Positions 1-5,404 of a stretch of 6,320 nucleotides of DNA are shown one piece after another. Numbering within the stretch: position 1 is the first letter of the stretch; every line of letters starts with the position of its first letter. The notes beneath the pieces were generated by a model. It did no database searches and had not been told where the DNA came from. It worked only from the letters and a program-made list of their open reading frames with translations. Source of the stretch: an uncultured Saprospiraceae bacterium (GTDB lineage Bacteria; Bacteroidota; Bacteroidia; Chitinophagales; Saprospiraceae); contig CAKZUM010000703.1 in NCBI GenBank assembly GCA_937921525.1, positions 1 to 6,320 on the forward strand. Reading direction: 5' to 3'. The position numbers were made by a program, and so were the translations under genes.

Positions 1-133
1 GAATAGAGAGCAGACCAGCCCGACTGCCGTCAGGCGGGCGGGGAAGCGAGAACAGAGATAGATTTCGTTTAAAAAACTATGGAGTTTCGTCATTTTTTAA
101 ACGAAACCTGTCTCTACTCTCTGCTCTCTATTC
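1..133. repeat. Long imperfect palindrome with embedded GC-rich hairpin (element copy 1)
   Basis: The two ends are exact reverse complements over 13 bp (1-13 GAATAGAGAGCAG and 121-133). The inner arms 63-76 (TTTCGTTTAAAAAA) and 93-106 are exact over 14 bp around a 16-nt loop. Extending the inner arms to 51-76 and 93-118 gives about 22 of 26 paired positions. The left arm is purine-rich and the right arm pyrimidine-rich. A GC-rich segment of about 30 bp is present only in the left arm, so it looks like an insertion into an older palindrome. A related structure lies at 6100-6243. It sits 3' of ridA, so on the minus strand it could act as a transcript-end structure, but there is no T-run typical of a terminator. 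The window may cut the element at its left edge. Confidence 0.75.
11..45 (+). repeat. 35-bp GC-rich REP-like hairpin module, copy 1
   Basis: This segment is identical over all 35 bases to 6100-6134, in the same orientation. It folds into a compact hairpin: CCCGACTGCC (19-28), loop GTCA (29-32), GGCGGGCGGG (33-42). Eight of the ten positions are Watson-Crick pairs, with one G-T wobble (25/36) and one A-G mismatch (23/38). It is far more GC-rich than the surrounding DNA. Small GC-rich hairpins repeated between genes resemble REP-type elements. That class assignment is inference; no transposase is in the window. Confidence 0.8.
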
Positions 134-213
134 TCTGCTCTTTAAAATGTCCAGTAGTGTGAGTAGCTTCACTTCAGTAAATACTACTCAGACCAGAGGT
201 CTAAGCTACAGCT
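134..213. other. Short spacer downstream of ridA, no gene seen
   Basis: No coding region is supported here. Two small inverted repeats are visible: TGAGTAG (160-166) with CTACTCA (184-190) around a 17-nt loop, and AGACC (190-194) with GGTCT (198-202). Neither is followed by a T-run on the minus strand, so there is no convincing intrinsic terminator for ridA. Confidence 0.5.
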
Positions 214-597
214 CTATAAAGCAACGATCGCAGAAATTTCTACGTTCACAAACTTTGGTAGGTTCGCTACTTCGACTAATTCTCTCGCTGGGGCAGTCGC
301 TTCATTGAAATACTCGGCATATACCGCATTTATACGGCTATACATATTCATGTCTGCTACAAAGACAGAACATTTTAAAATATTTTCGTAAGAAACTCCT
401 GCTTCCTTAAGGATTGCCCCTAAGTTTTTCATTACTTGATGCGTCTCTGCTTCTATATCCGTAGTTACTAAATTTCCTGTGGCAGGATCAATAGCGATTT
501 GACCAGAAACGTATAGCGTTCCATTATGGGTAGTTGCTTGGCTATATGGACCTACGGGTGCAGGCGCTTGGTTTGTTTCGATGATTTGCTTAGACAT
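214..597 (-). CDS. ridA: RidA family 2-iminobutanoate/2-iminopropanoate deaminase
   Basis: This is a 127-residue protein, the usual RidA (YjgF/YER057c/UK114) length. The family hydrolyses reactive enamine/imine intermediates such as 2-aminoacrylate to 2-keto acids and ammonia in the cytoplasm, protecting PLP enzymes; it works as a trimer with active sites between subunits. The N-terminal APAPVGPYSQA block (11-21), SGQIA (31-35) and the C-terminal signature APARELVEVANLP...VEI (102-121) are all present. Arg105, which binds the substrate carboxylate in characterised members, and Glu120 are retained, as is the Tyr of GPYSQ (Tyr18). This supports a true deaminase rather than one of the Arg-lacking Rid subfamilies. 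The start (595-597) lies just before the conserved N-terminus. It is preceded by A/T-rich DNA with no Shine-Dalgarno and by a large hairpin at 606-685. No clear promoter was found, and the gene appears monocistronic. Confidence 0.96.
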   Translation of the reverse strand: MSKQIIETNQAPAPVGPYSQATTHNGTLYVSGQIAIDPATGNLVTTDIEAETHQVMKNLGAILKEAGVSYENILKCSVFVADMNMYSRINAVYAEYFNEATAPARELVEVANLPKFVNVEISAIVAL

Positions 598-605
598 TGT
601 ATTTG

Positions 606-685
606 TTTTTAAATAGTTCTTAGTGTTAAGTCAAGTTATATCTGACTAGTTAAATAAATTTGACTTAGAAAGAGCTATTTAAACT
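606..685 (-). repeat. Imperfect hairpin element immediately upstream of ridA
   Basis: Left arm 608-636 and right arm 658-683 are inverted repeats with small bulges. TTTAAATAG (608-616) pairs exactly with 675-683, and TAAGTCAA (627-634) pairs exactly with TTGACTTA (660-667). The predicted loop is about 20 nt and A/T-rich. On the minus strand the structure ends about 10 nt before the ridA start codon, so if transcribed it would form a 5' UTR stem-loop next to the initiation site. A diverged copy in the opposite orientation occurs near 881-925, so it may simply be a dispersed repeat. A regulatory role is inference. Confidence 0.65.
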
Positions 686-730
686 TTATGGATTATTAAG
701 ATTATTCCTATTTTCTGAACCTTTCCCATT

Positions 731-811
731 TCGCTCCCCCTTGGGGGTTGGGGGTTTTAAAGATCAGGAAACACTTACTTGAAATTACCCCCAACCCCCA
801 AGGGGGAGCGA
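731..811. repeat. 25-bp perfect inverted repeat with C5/G5 tracts
   Basis: The arms 731-755 and 787-811 are exact reverse complements over 25 bases, separated by a 31-nt A/T-rich spacer (756-786). Each arm contains three runs of five C or G: on the plus strand the left arm reads TCGCTCCCCC, TTGGGGG, TTGGGGG. Each arm can also fold on itself, because CCCCCTTGGGGG is self-complementary apart from its TT centre. The sequence stands out sharply in composition. Similar C/G-tract inverted repeats are known between genes in Bacteroidota genomes. There is no flanking T-run, so I read this as a dispersed repeat or small non-autonomous element rather than a standard terminator. Confidence 0.85.
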
Positions 812-880
812 TTTTCGGTTAAGTTCAATAGTCTGCTAAAAGTTTATTATAATTATTGTTTAGCTTCTTATTAATAGGGG

Positions 881-925
881 CTATTAAGTCTCAACTAGTC
901 AGATAACCATTGACTTACTACTTAG
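881..925 (+). repeat. Inverted, diverged copy of the ridA-upstream hairpin element
   Basis: Bases 893-925 match the reverse complement of 619-651 at 26 of 33 positions without gaps, including an exact 13-base block (AACTAGTCAGATA) and an exact 8-base block (TTGACTTA). This copy also keeps a short stem, TAAGTC (885-890) with GACTTA (912-917). The two copies therefore belong to one hairpin family and point in opposite directions around the C/G-tract inverted repeat. Confidence 0.7.
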
Positions 926-932
926 TAATGTA

Positions 933-949
933 GCACGGAATTTATTCCG
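933..949 (-). repeat. Solitary reversed copy of the array dyad
   Basis: CACGGAATTTATTCCG (934-949) is the reverse complement of the core of the tandem-array unit. Matching continues to GTA at 930-932 before a G replaces the expected C. It lies 62 bp from the first array copy and in the opposite orientation, so the dyad exists outside the array too. Confidence 0.7.
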
Positions 950-1010
950 AGAGACTATCAAGCGTAGCGTAGATAAATTAACATCTAACAGCATTGCACT
1001 TGATATTATT

Positions 1011-1234
1011 GATACGGAACAAATTCCGTGGTACTGATACGGAACAAATTCCGTGGTACTGATACGGAACAAATTCCGTGGTACTGATACGGAATAAATT
1101 CCGTGGTACTGATACGGAATAAATTCCGTGGTACTGATACGGAATAAATTCCGTGGTACTGGTACGGAATAAATTCCGTGGTACTGGTACGGAATAAATT
1201 CCGTGGTACTGGTACGGAATAAATTCCGTGGTAC
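1011..1234. repeat. Tandem array: nine copies of a 25-bp unit with a 16-bp dyad
   Basis: Nine head-to-tail units start at 1011, 1036, 1061, 1086, 1111, 1136, 1161, 1186 and 1211; the last is one base short. Each unit contains a near-palindrome, ACGGAATAAATTCCGT (arms ACGGAAT/ATTCCGT around AA), followed by GGTACT. Only two positions vary: unit base 2 (A or G) and unit base 10 (C or T). Copies 1-3 are A/C, copies 4-6 A/T and copies 7-9 G/T. Each variant thus occupies exactly three adjacent units (75 bp). The array ends 2 nt before the T-run of the rpmF terminator. Unlike a CRISPR array there are no unique spacers. Possible roles include a multi-site protein-binding array or a variable-number tandem repeat with no function; the sequence cannot separate these. 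Confidence 0.95.
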
Positions 1235-1236
1235 AT

Positions 1237-1271
1237 AAAAAAAGCTCCACATTCCATAGGAAGGGAGCTTT
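1237..1271 (-). terminator. Intrinsic terminator of the yceD-rpmF operon
   Basis: Read on the minus strand, AAAGCTCC (1264-1271) pairs exactly with GGAGCTTT (1241-1248) around a 15-nt loop, and the T-run covers 1237-1243. This is a standard rho-independent terminator about 80 nt after the rpmF stop codon. It also sets a boundary: the tandem array beyond it would be transcribed only by read-through. Confidence 0.85.
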
Positions 1272-1351
1272 ATTTCTTATTACATCATTTGGGAACATTG
1301 CTACTGCATAGAAACATTTCCAAAAGAGAAAAGAAATCTTAGAAAACAAAA

Positions 1352-1552
1352 TTATGCTTCGTCTTCAAAGTCATCTGCTTTGATTACTACCTGTCCTTTA
1401 TAGTACATATTGCCTTCCACCCAGTAAGCTCGGTGGTACAAATGAGGTTCGCCTGTTGTCTTACAAATAGCTATTTGAGGAATGGCAGTCTTCTTGTGCG
1501 TTCTACGCTTACGCTTGCGCTGTTTTGAGATTCTACTTTTAGGATGCGCCAT
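1352..1552 (-). CDS. rpmF: 50S ribosomal protein L32 (zinc-less type)
   Basis: This 66-residue protein is a structural component of the large ribosomal subunit. The N-terminus MAHPKSRISKQRKRKRRTHK is the basic extension typical of L32, and the HLYHRAYW...MYYKGQVVI block (37-57) is the conserved C-terminal half. Many L32 proteins carry a four-cysteine zinc ribbon. Here only Cys30 remains, so zinc binding is lost; this Cys-poor form is usual in Bacteroidota and is not a defect. The gene follows yceD by 52 nt on the same strand, the widely conserved yceD-rpmF pairing, and is followed by a clear terminator. The gap before its start is A/T-rich, with A-rich AGAAAG directly before ATG rather than a spaced Shine-Dalgarno. 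It is probably cotranscribed from the promoter at 2167. Confidence 0.97.
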   Translation of the reverse strand: MAHPKSRISKQRKRKRRTHKKTAIPQIAICKTTGEPHLYHRAYWVEGNMYYKGQVVIKADDFEDEA

Positions 1553-1604
1553 CTTTCTATTATTTAAATATTATGAATAGATAGTCTTAGTATACTAAAA
1601 CTAA
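1553..1604. other. yceD-rpmF intercistronic spacer with two short palindromes
   Basis: The 52-nt spacer contains two perfect palindromes: TATTTAAATA (1561-1570) and TTAGTATACTAA (1587-1598). They could be chance in such A/T-rich DNA, or processing or binding sites between the two cistrons. No -7 box is visible, so an internal rpmF promoter is not supported. Confidence 0.4.
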
Positions 1605-2117
1605 TCAATTTAGTTTAATATCTTTCAACTGATTCCAGAGCGGATTGTCTTCTGGTGTCGAATTATCTTTGATTTCAAGAAAAGACCGCATGGATTCGTC
1701 ACACTCTTCATCTGGTACTAAATCATGCGTTTTGATCAACGGAATAGCCAAGCAAATGAATTCGTAAATATATTTTCCAATATTTATCGTTTCCAAGTCG
1801 CGCGATATATATACGATCTCTGCTTCCTCTCTTGACTCTTCGGAATATTTCAACAATAATTGATTCGTACCATTGAGTGGTAATTTCATCATTTCCAAAC
1901 AACGGTCGCAGGTAATATCTATAGTACCTTCAAAATCAATTAAGAGACTAATAACATTTGGCTTTTTATCAAGTTCTACATGAACTTGAAAATCCCCATC
2001 TGTAATTAATGTCTCTGGAAAACACTCGAAAAAGGATTTATTTATCTGATAATCAAATAAATGCAACCCATCTTTTAATCCACTAAATGGGATTGAATAA
2101 GCAATTAAGCTTTCCAT
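1605..2117 (-). CDS. yceD: YceD/DUF177 family protein, 23S rRNA accumulation-linked
   Basis: This 170-residue protein belongs to the DUF177 (YceD) family. Members are nearly always encoded directly before rpmF and are implicated in 23S rRNA accumulation and large-subunit biogenesis; the biochemical activity is not established. The family hallmark is visible: a beta-rich region ending in GTIDITCDRCLEMMKLPL, with the CxxC pair at Cys70 and Cys73. It is followed by INIGKYIYEFICLAIPL (111-127), matching the conserved 'YxxEFxxLxxP' segment, and a late Cys in DEECDESM (136-143). The C-terminus NPLWNQLKDIKLN resembles the usual 'DPRWxxLKKL' tail. The start at 2115-2117 fits the alignment. The gene heads the operon, with the promoter 50-57 nt upstream of the start codon and rpmF 52 nt downstream. 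Family assignment is strong; the exact role is knowledge of the family. Confidence 0.92.
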   Translation of the reverse strand: MESLIAYSIPFSGLKDGLHLFDYQINKSFFECFPETLITDGDFQVHVELDKKPNVISLLIDFEGTIDITCDRCLEMMKLPLNGTNQLLLKYSEESREEAEIVYISRDLETINIGKYIYEFICLAIPLIKTHDLVPDEECDESMRSFLEIKDNSTPEDNPLWNQLKDIKLN

Positions 2118-2166
2118 TTTAAAGAACTTTCTTATGTCAATGTTAGCTCTTTCTTTTAGAGCAGCG

Positions 2167-2174
2167 CAAAGATA
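2167..2174 (-). promoter_or_regulatory. Bacteroidota -7 box of the yceD-rpmF promoter
   Basis: On the minus strand this reads TATCTTTG, a perfect match to the Bacteroidota sigma-A -7 consensus TAnnTTTG, followed by GCGC as often seen at such promoters. The -33 TTG is not evident at the expected 19-21 nt spacing, where the sequence is GGT/TTTCGG. The predicted start point is around 2160, giving a leader of about 43 nt. The leader begins with a small stem: GCTCT (2146-2150) with AGAGC (2158-2162) in plus coordinates. Confidence 0.65.
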
Positions 2175-2415
2175 AGACTTTTGAGTATATAAAACCGAAA
2201 AAAAGTATAGGTAATGAGCAAAAAAGGGTATCGAGTTGTTTAGATTTCCTTATATTAGTTGGTTTTTTAGCACATCTTCCTATTTTCAATACCTTTTGAG
2301 TATAAAAATGCTAATCAATTACAATGATTAAGTAACGTTGAAAAAATTAAAGAGTCTTAAAAAATATCCTTATTACCTTCAAATAGGTAAGTAATGCGGG
2401 AATAATCTCCTATCA

Positions 2416-2446
2416 TTGATCGCTTAATAAATTTATTCGATTTTTG
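2416..2446 (+). promoter_or_regulatory. Candidate sucA promoter (TTG-N20-GATTTTTG)
   Basis: TTG at 2416-2418 is followed after 20 nt by GATTTTTG at 2439-2446, which matches TAnnTTTG except at the first base. Spacing agrees with the Bacteroidota -33/-7 pattern. The start point would be near 2453, giving a leader of about 120 nt. In A/T-rich DNA such matches arise by chance, so this is tentative. Confidence 0.35.
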
Positions 2447-2572
2447 TCCGTATTTCTAAACGTCTAGACTGTAATTTCGTAAGTATCCTCAATATCTAAA
2501 AATAAAATAAACAAAGTTTTCTGACTAATCCGATCGTTTTTTTAGTTGAAAAACTATAATAAATTACTATAA

Positions 2573-5350
2573 ATGAGTGATTATTCTTTTATCGCAAATG
2601 CTCATCCGACTTTTATCGAGTCGATGTATAAAAAATATCAGGAAAATCCTGATAGTGTAGAAGAGGGTTGGCGTACTTTTTTTAAAGGCTTTGACTATTC
2701 GGGCGAATCTAATGGGATTCCTGCTGGGACAAACGGTAATGGAACTGCTGCTACCTTAAATGGATCGACTGGTTCTAAAAGTTTTGATGCAAAAGAATTT
2801 CAAGTATTAGCATTGATTAAGGCTTACAGGAACAGAGGACATTTATCAGCAGATACCCATCCACTAAGAAATCGGAAAGAAAAAGACCCAAATCTTGATT
2901 TGGATGATTTTGATTTGACGGAGAAAGATTTGAATACAGTCTTTCAAGTAGGAAAAGAAGCTGGCTTAGAAAATGCGACTTTAAAACAAATTATAGCGCA
3001 TCTAGAGAAAGTGTATTGTGGCAACATCGGTTTTGAATACCACCATATTGAGGATAGAGCGAAAAGGAGATGGTTTAGAAAAAAGATAGAGCGACATGAT
3101 CCAGATCAAAGTTATAATCTAACGGCAGAAAAGAAAAAGCGGATTTTAGAAAAGCTAAATGGTGCTGTTATTTTTGAGAAATTTTTACATACAAAATATG
3201 TAGGCCAAAAAAGATTCTCCTTAGAAGGTGGAGAATCGGCTATCGTTGCATTGGATGGTATCATTAATGCGGCAGCCAAAGAGGGGGTTAAGGAGATTAT
3301 GATTGGTATGGCGCATAGAGGTCGACTAAATGTTTTGGCAAATATTATGGGGAAAACCTATGAAGCGATCTTTAAAGAATTTGAAGGAACGGCTCTACCT
3401 GATACTGTTTTTGGTGATGGAGATGTGAAATACCATCTTGGATTTTCTTCTCAAATTGATACGCCTTCAGGTAATACGATTGATCTAAAATTAATGCCCA
3501 ATCCTTCCCACTTAGAATCTGTTAATACAGTTGTAGAAGGATTTTCTAGAGCTAAGGCTGATGTCTTGTATGGAAGTGATTACGATCAGATATTACCTAT
3601 TTTGATTCATGGGGATGCGGCAGTAGCTGGACAGGGGATTATGTATGAGACGGTACAAATGAGCCAATTAGATGGATATAAAACAGGAGGCACGATCCAT
3701 TTTGTTATTAATAACCAAATTGGTTTTACAACTACTTATGAAGAGGCACGATCCTCTACTTATTGTACGAGTATTGCCAGTATTGTACAAGCACCCGTAT
3801 TCCATGTGAATGGGGATGATCCAGAAGCGATGTTGTTTGCGGTAGAATTTGCGATGGAGTACAGACAGAAATTCAACAATGATGTGTTCATTGATATGGT
3901 CTGTTATAGAAAGCATGGACACAATGAGGGGGATGATCCAAAATTCACGCAGCCAGATTTGTACGCATTAATTAATGCACATAAGAATCCAAGAGAAGTC
4001 TACTCTGAAAAATTAATTAAGAGTGGAGAACTTGGAAAGCAAATGGCGGAGCAGTTAGAAAAAGAATTCTGGAATGAGCTACAAAATCGCCTAGATGCGG
4101 TGAAGCAAAAAGATTTGCCGTATAAGTATCAAGCTCCAGAAAAAGCTTGGCAGGAATTAAAGCTAACAGTTGATCCAGCGGATTTTAAAGAATCACCAAA
4201 AACAGGAATTGATAAAGCAACAATAGAAAAAGTCATTAACCACTTAATGACGATCCCAGATAATTTTACGCCACTAGGCAAAATCAATAGGCTATTAAAA
4301 GGGAAACAAAAGCTACTAGATAAAGGCCATTTAGATTGGGCAATGGGAGAGTTGCTAGCGTATGGTTCTGTCTTATTAGAAGGCAAGGATGTAAGAATGA
4401 GTGGGCAGGATGTAAGAAGAGGAACCTTCTCGCATCGTCATGCGGTTTTAAAAGATGAAAAAACTTATGAGCCTTATAATAGATTAGAAGGGATGAGTGG
4501 GGAACAAGGTCGTTTTATGATCTACAACTCTTTCTTATCTGAATTTGGGGTGTTGGGATTTGAGTATGGCTATTCTATGGCGAATCCTGATTCCCTAGTG
4601 ATATGGGAAGCACAGTTTGGAGATTTTTATAATGGTGCTCAGACAATAGTAGATCAGTATATCACCGCAGGGGAAAGTAAGTGGGGAAGAATGAGTGGTT
4701 TAGTAATGCTATTACCACATGGTTATGCAGGACAAGGACCAGAACATTCTAGTGCTAGACCGGAGCGTTTCTTACAAGCTTGCGCAGACTTTAATGTGAC
4801 GGTAGCAAACATCACGACACCCGCTAATTTCTTTCATGCGATCCGTAGACAATTTGCTCGACCATTTAGAAAGCCATTAATCGTAATGTCTCCTAAATCT
4901 TTACTGAGACATCCACTATGCGTTTCTTCTTTATCAGATTTTGAAACGGATAATGCCTTTCAAGAATTAATAGATGATCCAGAAGTGACGACTACAGCAG
5001 CTACTAAGAAAATTAAGCGAGTCTTGTATTGTTCTGGAAAAGTGTACTATGATTTATTGCAAAAGAAACAAGAAGATAAGCGCACAGATGTGGCTATTGT
5101 TCGTCTGGAACAACTTTATCCATTCCCATTACAGCAGATGGATATAATGAAGAAGAAGTATAAAAATGCAGAAGCTTTTTGGGTGCAAGAAGAACCATCT
5201 AATATGGGTGCTTGGCAGTATTTCTTAGCTTTTTATCAGAATTATGATATTAAGCATATTTCAAGACGCTCAAGTGCTTCGCCTGCAACTGGCTATAAAA
5301 AGATGCACGACAAGCAGCAGGAAGCATTAATCGCAGAAGCTTTTAGCTAG
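2573..5350 (+). CDS. sucA: 2-oxoglutarate dehydrogenase E1 component
   Basis: This 925-residue thiamine-diphosphate enzyme is full length (about 930 in E. coli). It decarboxylates 2-oxoglutarate and transfers the succinyl group to the lipoyl domain of E2 in the TCA-cycle 2-oxoglutarate dehydrogenase complex. The order is an N-terminal helix typical of E1o (4-42), a Gly/Asn/Thr-rich linker (45-70), the TPP-binding domain with MAHRGRLN (246-253, His248), YHLGFSS (287-293, His288), NPSHLE (310-315) and GDAAVAGQG...NNQ (347-382), then the transketolase-type pyrimidine domain with SHRHAVL (620-626), WEAQFGDF (678-685) and HGYAGQGPEHSSAR (716-729). The C-terminal domain ends with RRSSASPATGY (898-908). 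The usual Glu of HGYEGQ is Ala719. Start chosen because MSDYSFIANAHPTFIESMY matches the family N-terminus; there is no Shine-Dalgarno. sucB does not follow: a terminator begins 54 nt downstream, so E2 must be encoded elsewhere. Confidence 0.97.
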   Translation: MSDYSFIANAHPTFIESMYKKYQENPDSVEEGWRTFFKGFDYSGESNGIPAGTNGNGTAATLNGSTGSKSFDAKEFQVLALIKAYRNRGHLSADTHPLRNRKEKDPNLDLDDFDLTEKDLNTVFQVGKEAGLENATLKQIIAHLEKVYCGNIGFEYHHIEDRAKRRWFRKKIERHDPDQSYNLTAEKKKRILEKLNGAVIFEKFLHTKYVGQKRFSLEGGESAIVALDGIINAAAKEGVKEIMIGMAHRGRLNVLANIMGKTYEAIFKEFEGTALPDTVFGDGDVKYHLGFSSQIDTPSGNTIDLKLMPNPSHLESVNTVVEGFSRAKADVLYGSDYDQILPILIHGDAAVAGQGIMYETVQMSQLDGYKTGGTIHFVINNQIGFTTTYEEARSSTYCTSIASIVQAPVFHVNGDDPEAMLFAVEFAMEYRQKFNNDVFIDMVCYRKHGHNEGDDPKFTQPDLYALINAHKNPREVYSEKLIKSGELGKQMAEQLEKEFWNELQNRLDAVKQKDLPYKYQAPEKAWQELKLTVDPADFKESPKTGIDKATIEKVINHLMTIPDNFTPLGKINRLLKGKQKLLDKGHLDWAMGELLAYGSVLLEGKDVRMSGQDVRRGTFSHRHAVLKDEKTYEPYNRLEGMSGEQGRFMIYNSFLSEFGVLGFEYGYSMANPDSLVIWEAQFGDFYNGAQTIVDQYITAGESKWGRMSGLVMLLPHGYAGQGPEHSSARPERFLQACADFNVTVANITTPANFFHAIRRQFARPFRKPLIVMSPKSLLRHPLCVSSLSDFETDNAFQELIDDPEVTTTAATKKIKRVLYCSGKVYYDLLQKKQEDKRTDVAIVRLEQLYPFPLQQMDIMKKKYKNAEAFWVQEEPSNMGAWQYFLAFYQNYDIKHISRRSSASPATGYKKMHDKQQEALIAEAFS

Positions 5351-5404
5351 GCAATTAAAAGATTGATATAATTTATTTTACTTTTTTGTCTAAAGTCTGT
5401 TATT

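Larger units (their letters stand above)
598..1351. other. 750-bp repeat-dense gap between ridA and rpmF
   Basis: No credible gene lies here. The gap contains, in order, the ridA-upstream hairpin (606-685), a C/G-tract inverted repeat (731-811), an inverted copy of the hairpin element (881-925), a single reversed copy of the array dyad (933-949), the nine-copy 25-bp array (1011-1234) and the rpmF terminator (1237-1271). Three minus-strand ORFs of 83 to 123 codons overlap one another across the array. They are explained by the repeat lacking stop codons on that strand and share the same permuted peptide, so they are not annotated as genes. The stretches 812-880 and 1272-1351 show nothing notable. 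Confidence 0.8.
2118..2572. other. Divergent intergenic region between yceD and sucA
   Basis: The 455-bp A/T-rich region separates two divergent transcription units. It contains the yceD promoter (2167-2174) and a candidate sucA promoter (2416-2446). A nine-codon ATG-to-stop reading frame at 2214-2243 has no support as a gene. The final 50 bases before sucA are almost entirely A/T and hold a five-base stem, TAGTT/AACTA, around GAAA near 2544-2557. Beyond this I see no gene, RNA or repeat. The length leaves room for operator sites that cannot be identified by eye. Confidence 0.5.

Noticed and set aside
731..811. Intrinsic terminator or intramolecular three-tetrad G-quadruplex
   Set aside because: There is no T-run next to the stem, and each strand arm has only two closely spaced G5 runs rather than four G3 runs.
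1011..1234. CRISPR array
   Set aside because: The repeats are directly abutting with no unique spacers and there are no cas genes.
899..1349. Three overlapping minus-strand ORFs (83-123 codons) encoding a repetitive peptide
   Set aside because: They are different frames of the 25-bp tandem array, share the same permuted peptide, cross the rpmF terminator and have no start-site signals.
1352..1552. L32 as a degenerate or non-functional copy because the zinc cysteines are missing
   Set aside because: The Cys-poor form with HLYHRAYW...YYKGQVVI is the normal Bacteroidota L32.
2214..2243. Nine-codon reading frame (MSKKGYRVV) in the yceD-sucA gap
   Set aside because: Too short to distinguish from chance and without supporting signals.
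3668..3922. Minus-strand ORF of 84 codons inside sucA
   Set aside because: It is antisense to conserved E1 catalytic-domain sequence and has no family features; a shadow of sucA.
4129..4386. Minus-strand ORF of 85 codons inside sucA
   Set aside because: It is antisense to sucA with no recognisable domain or start-site context.
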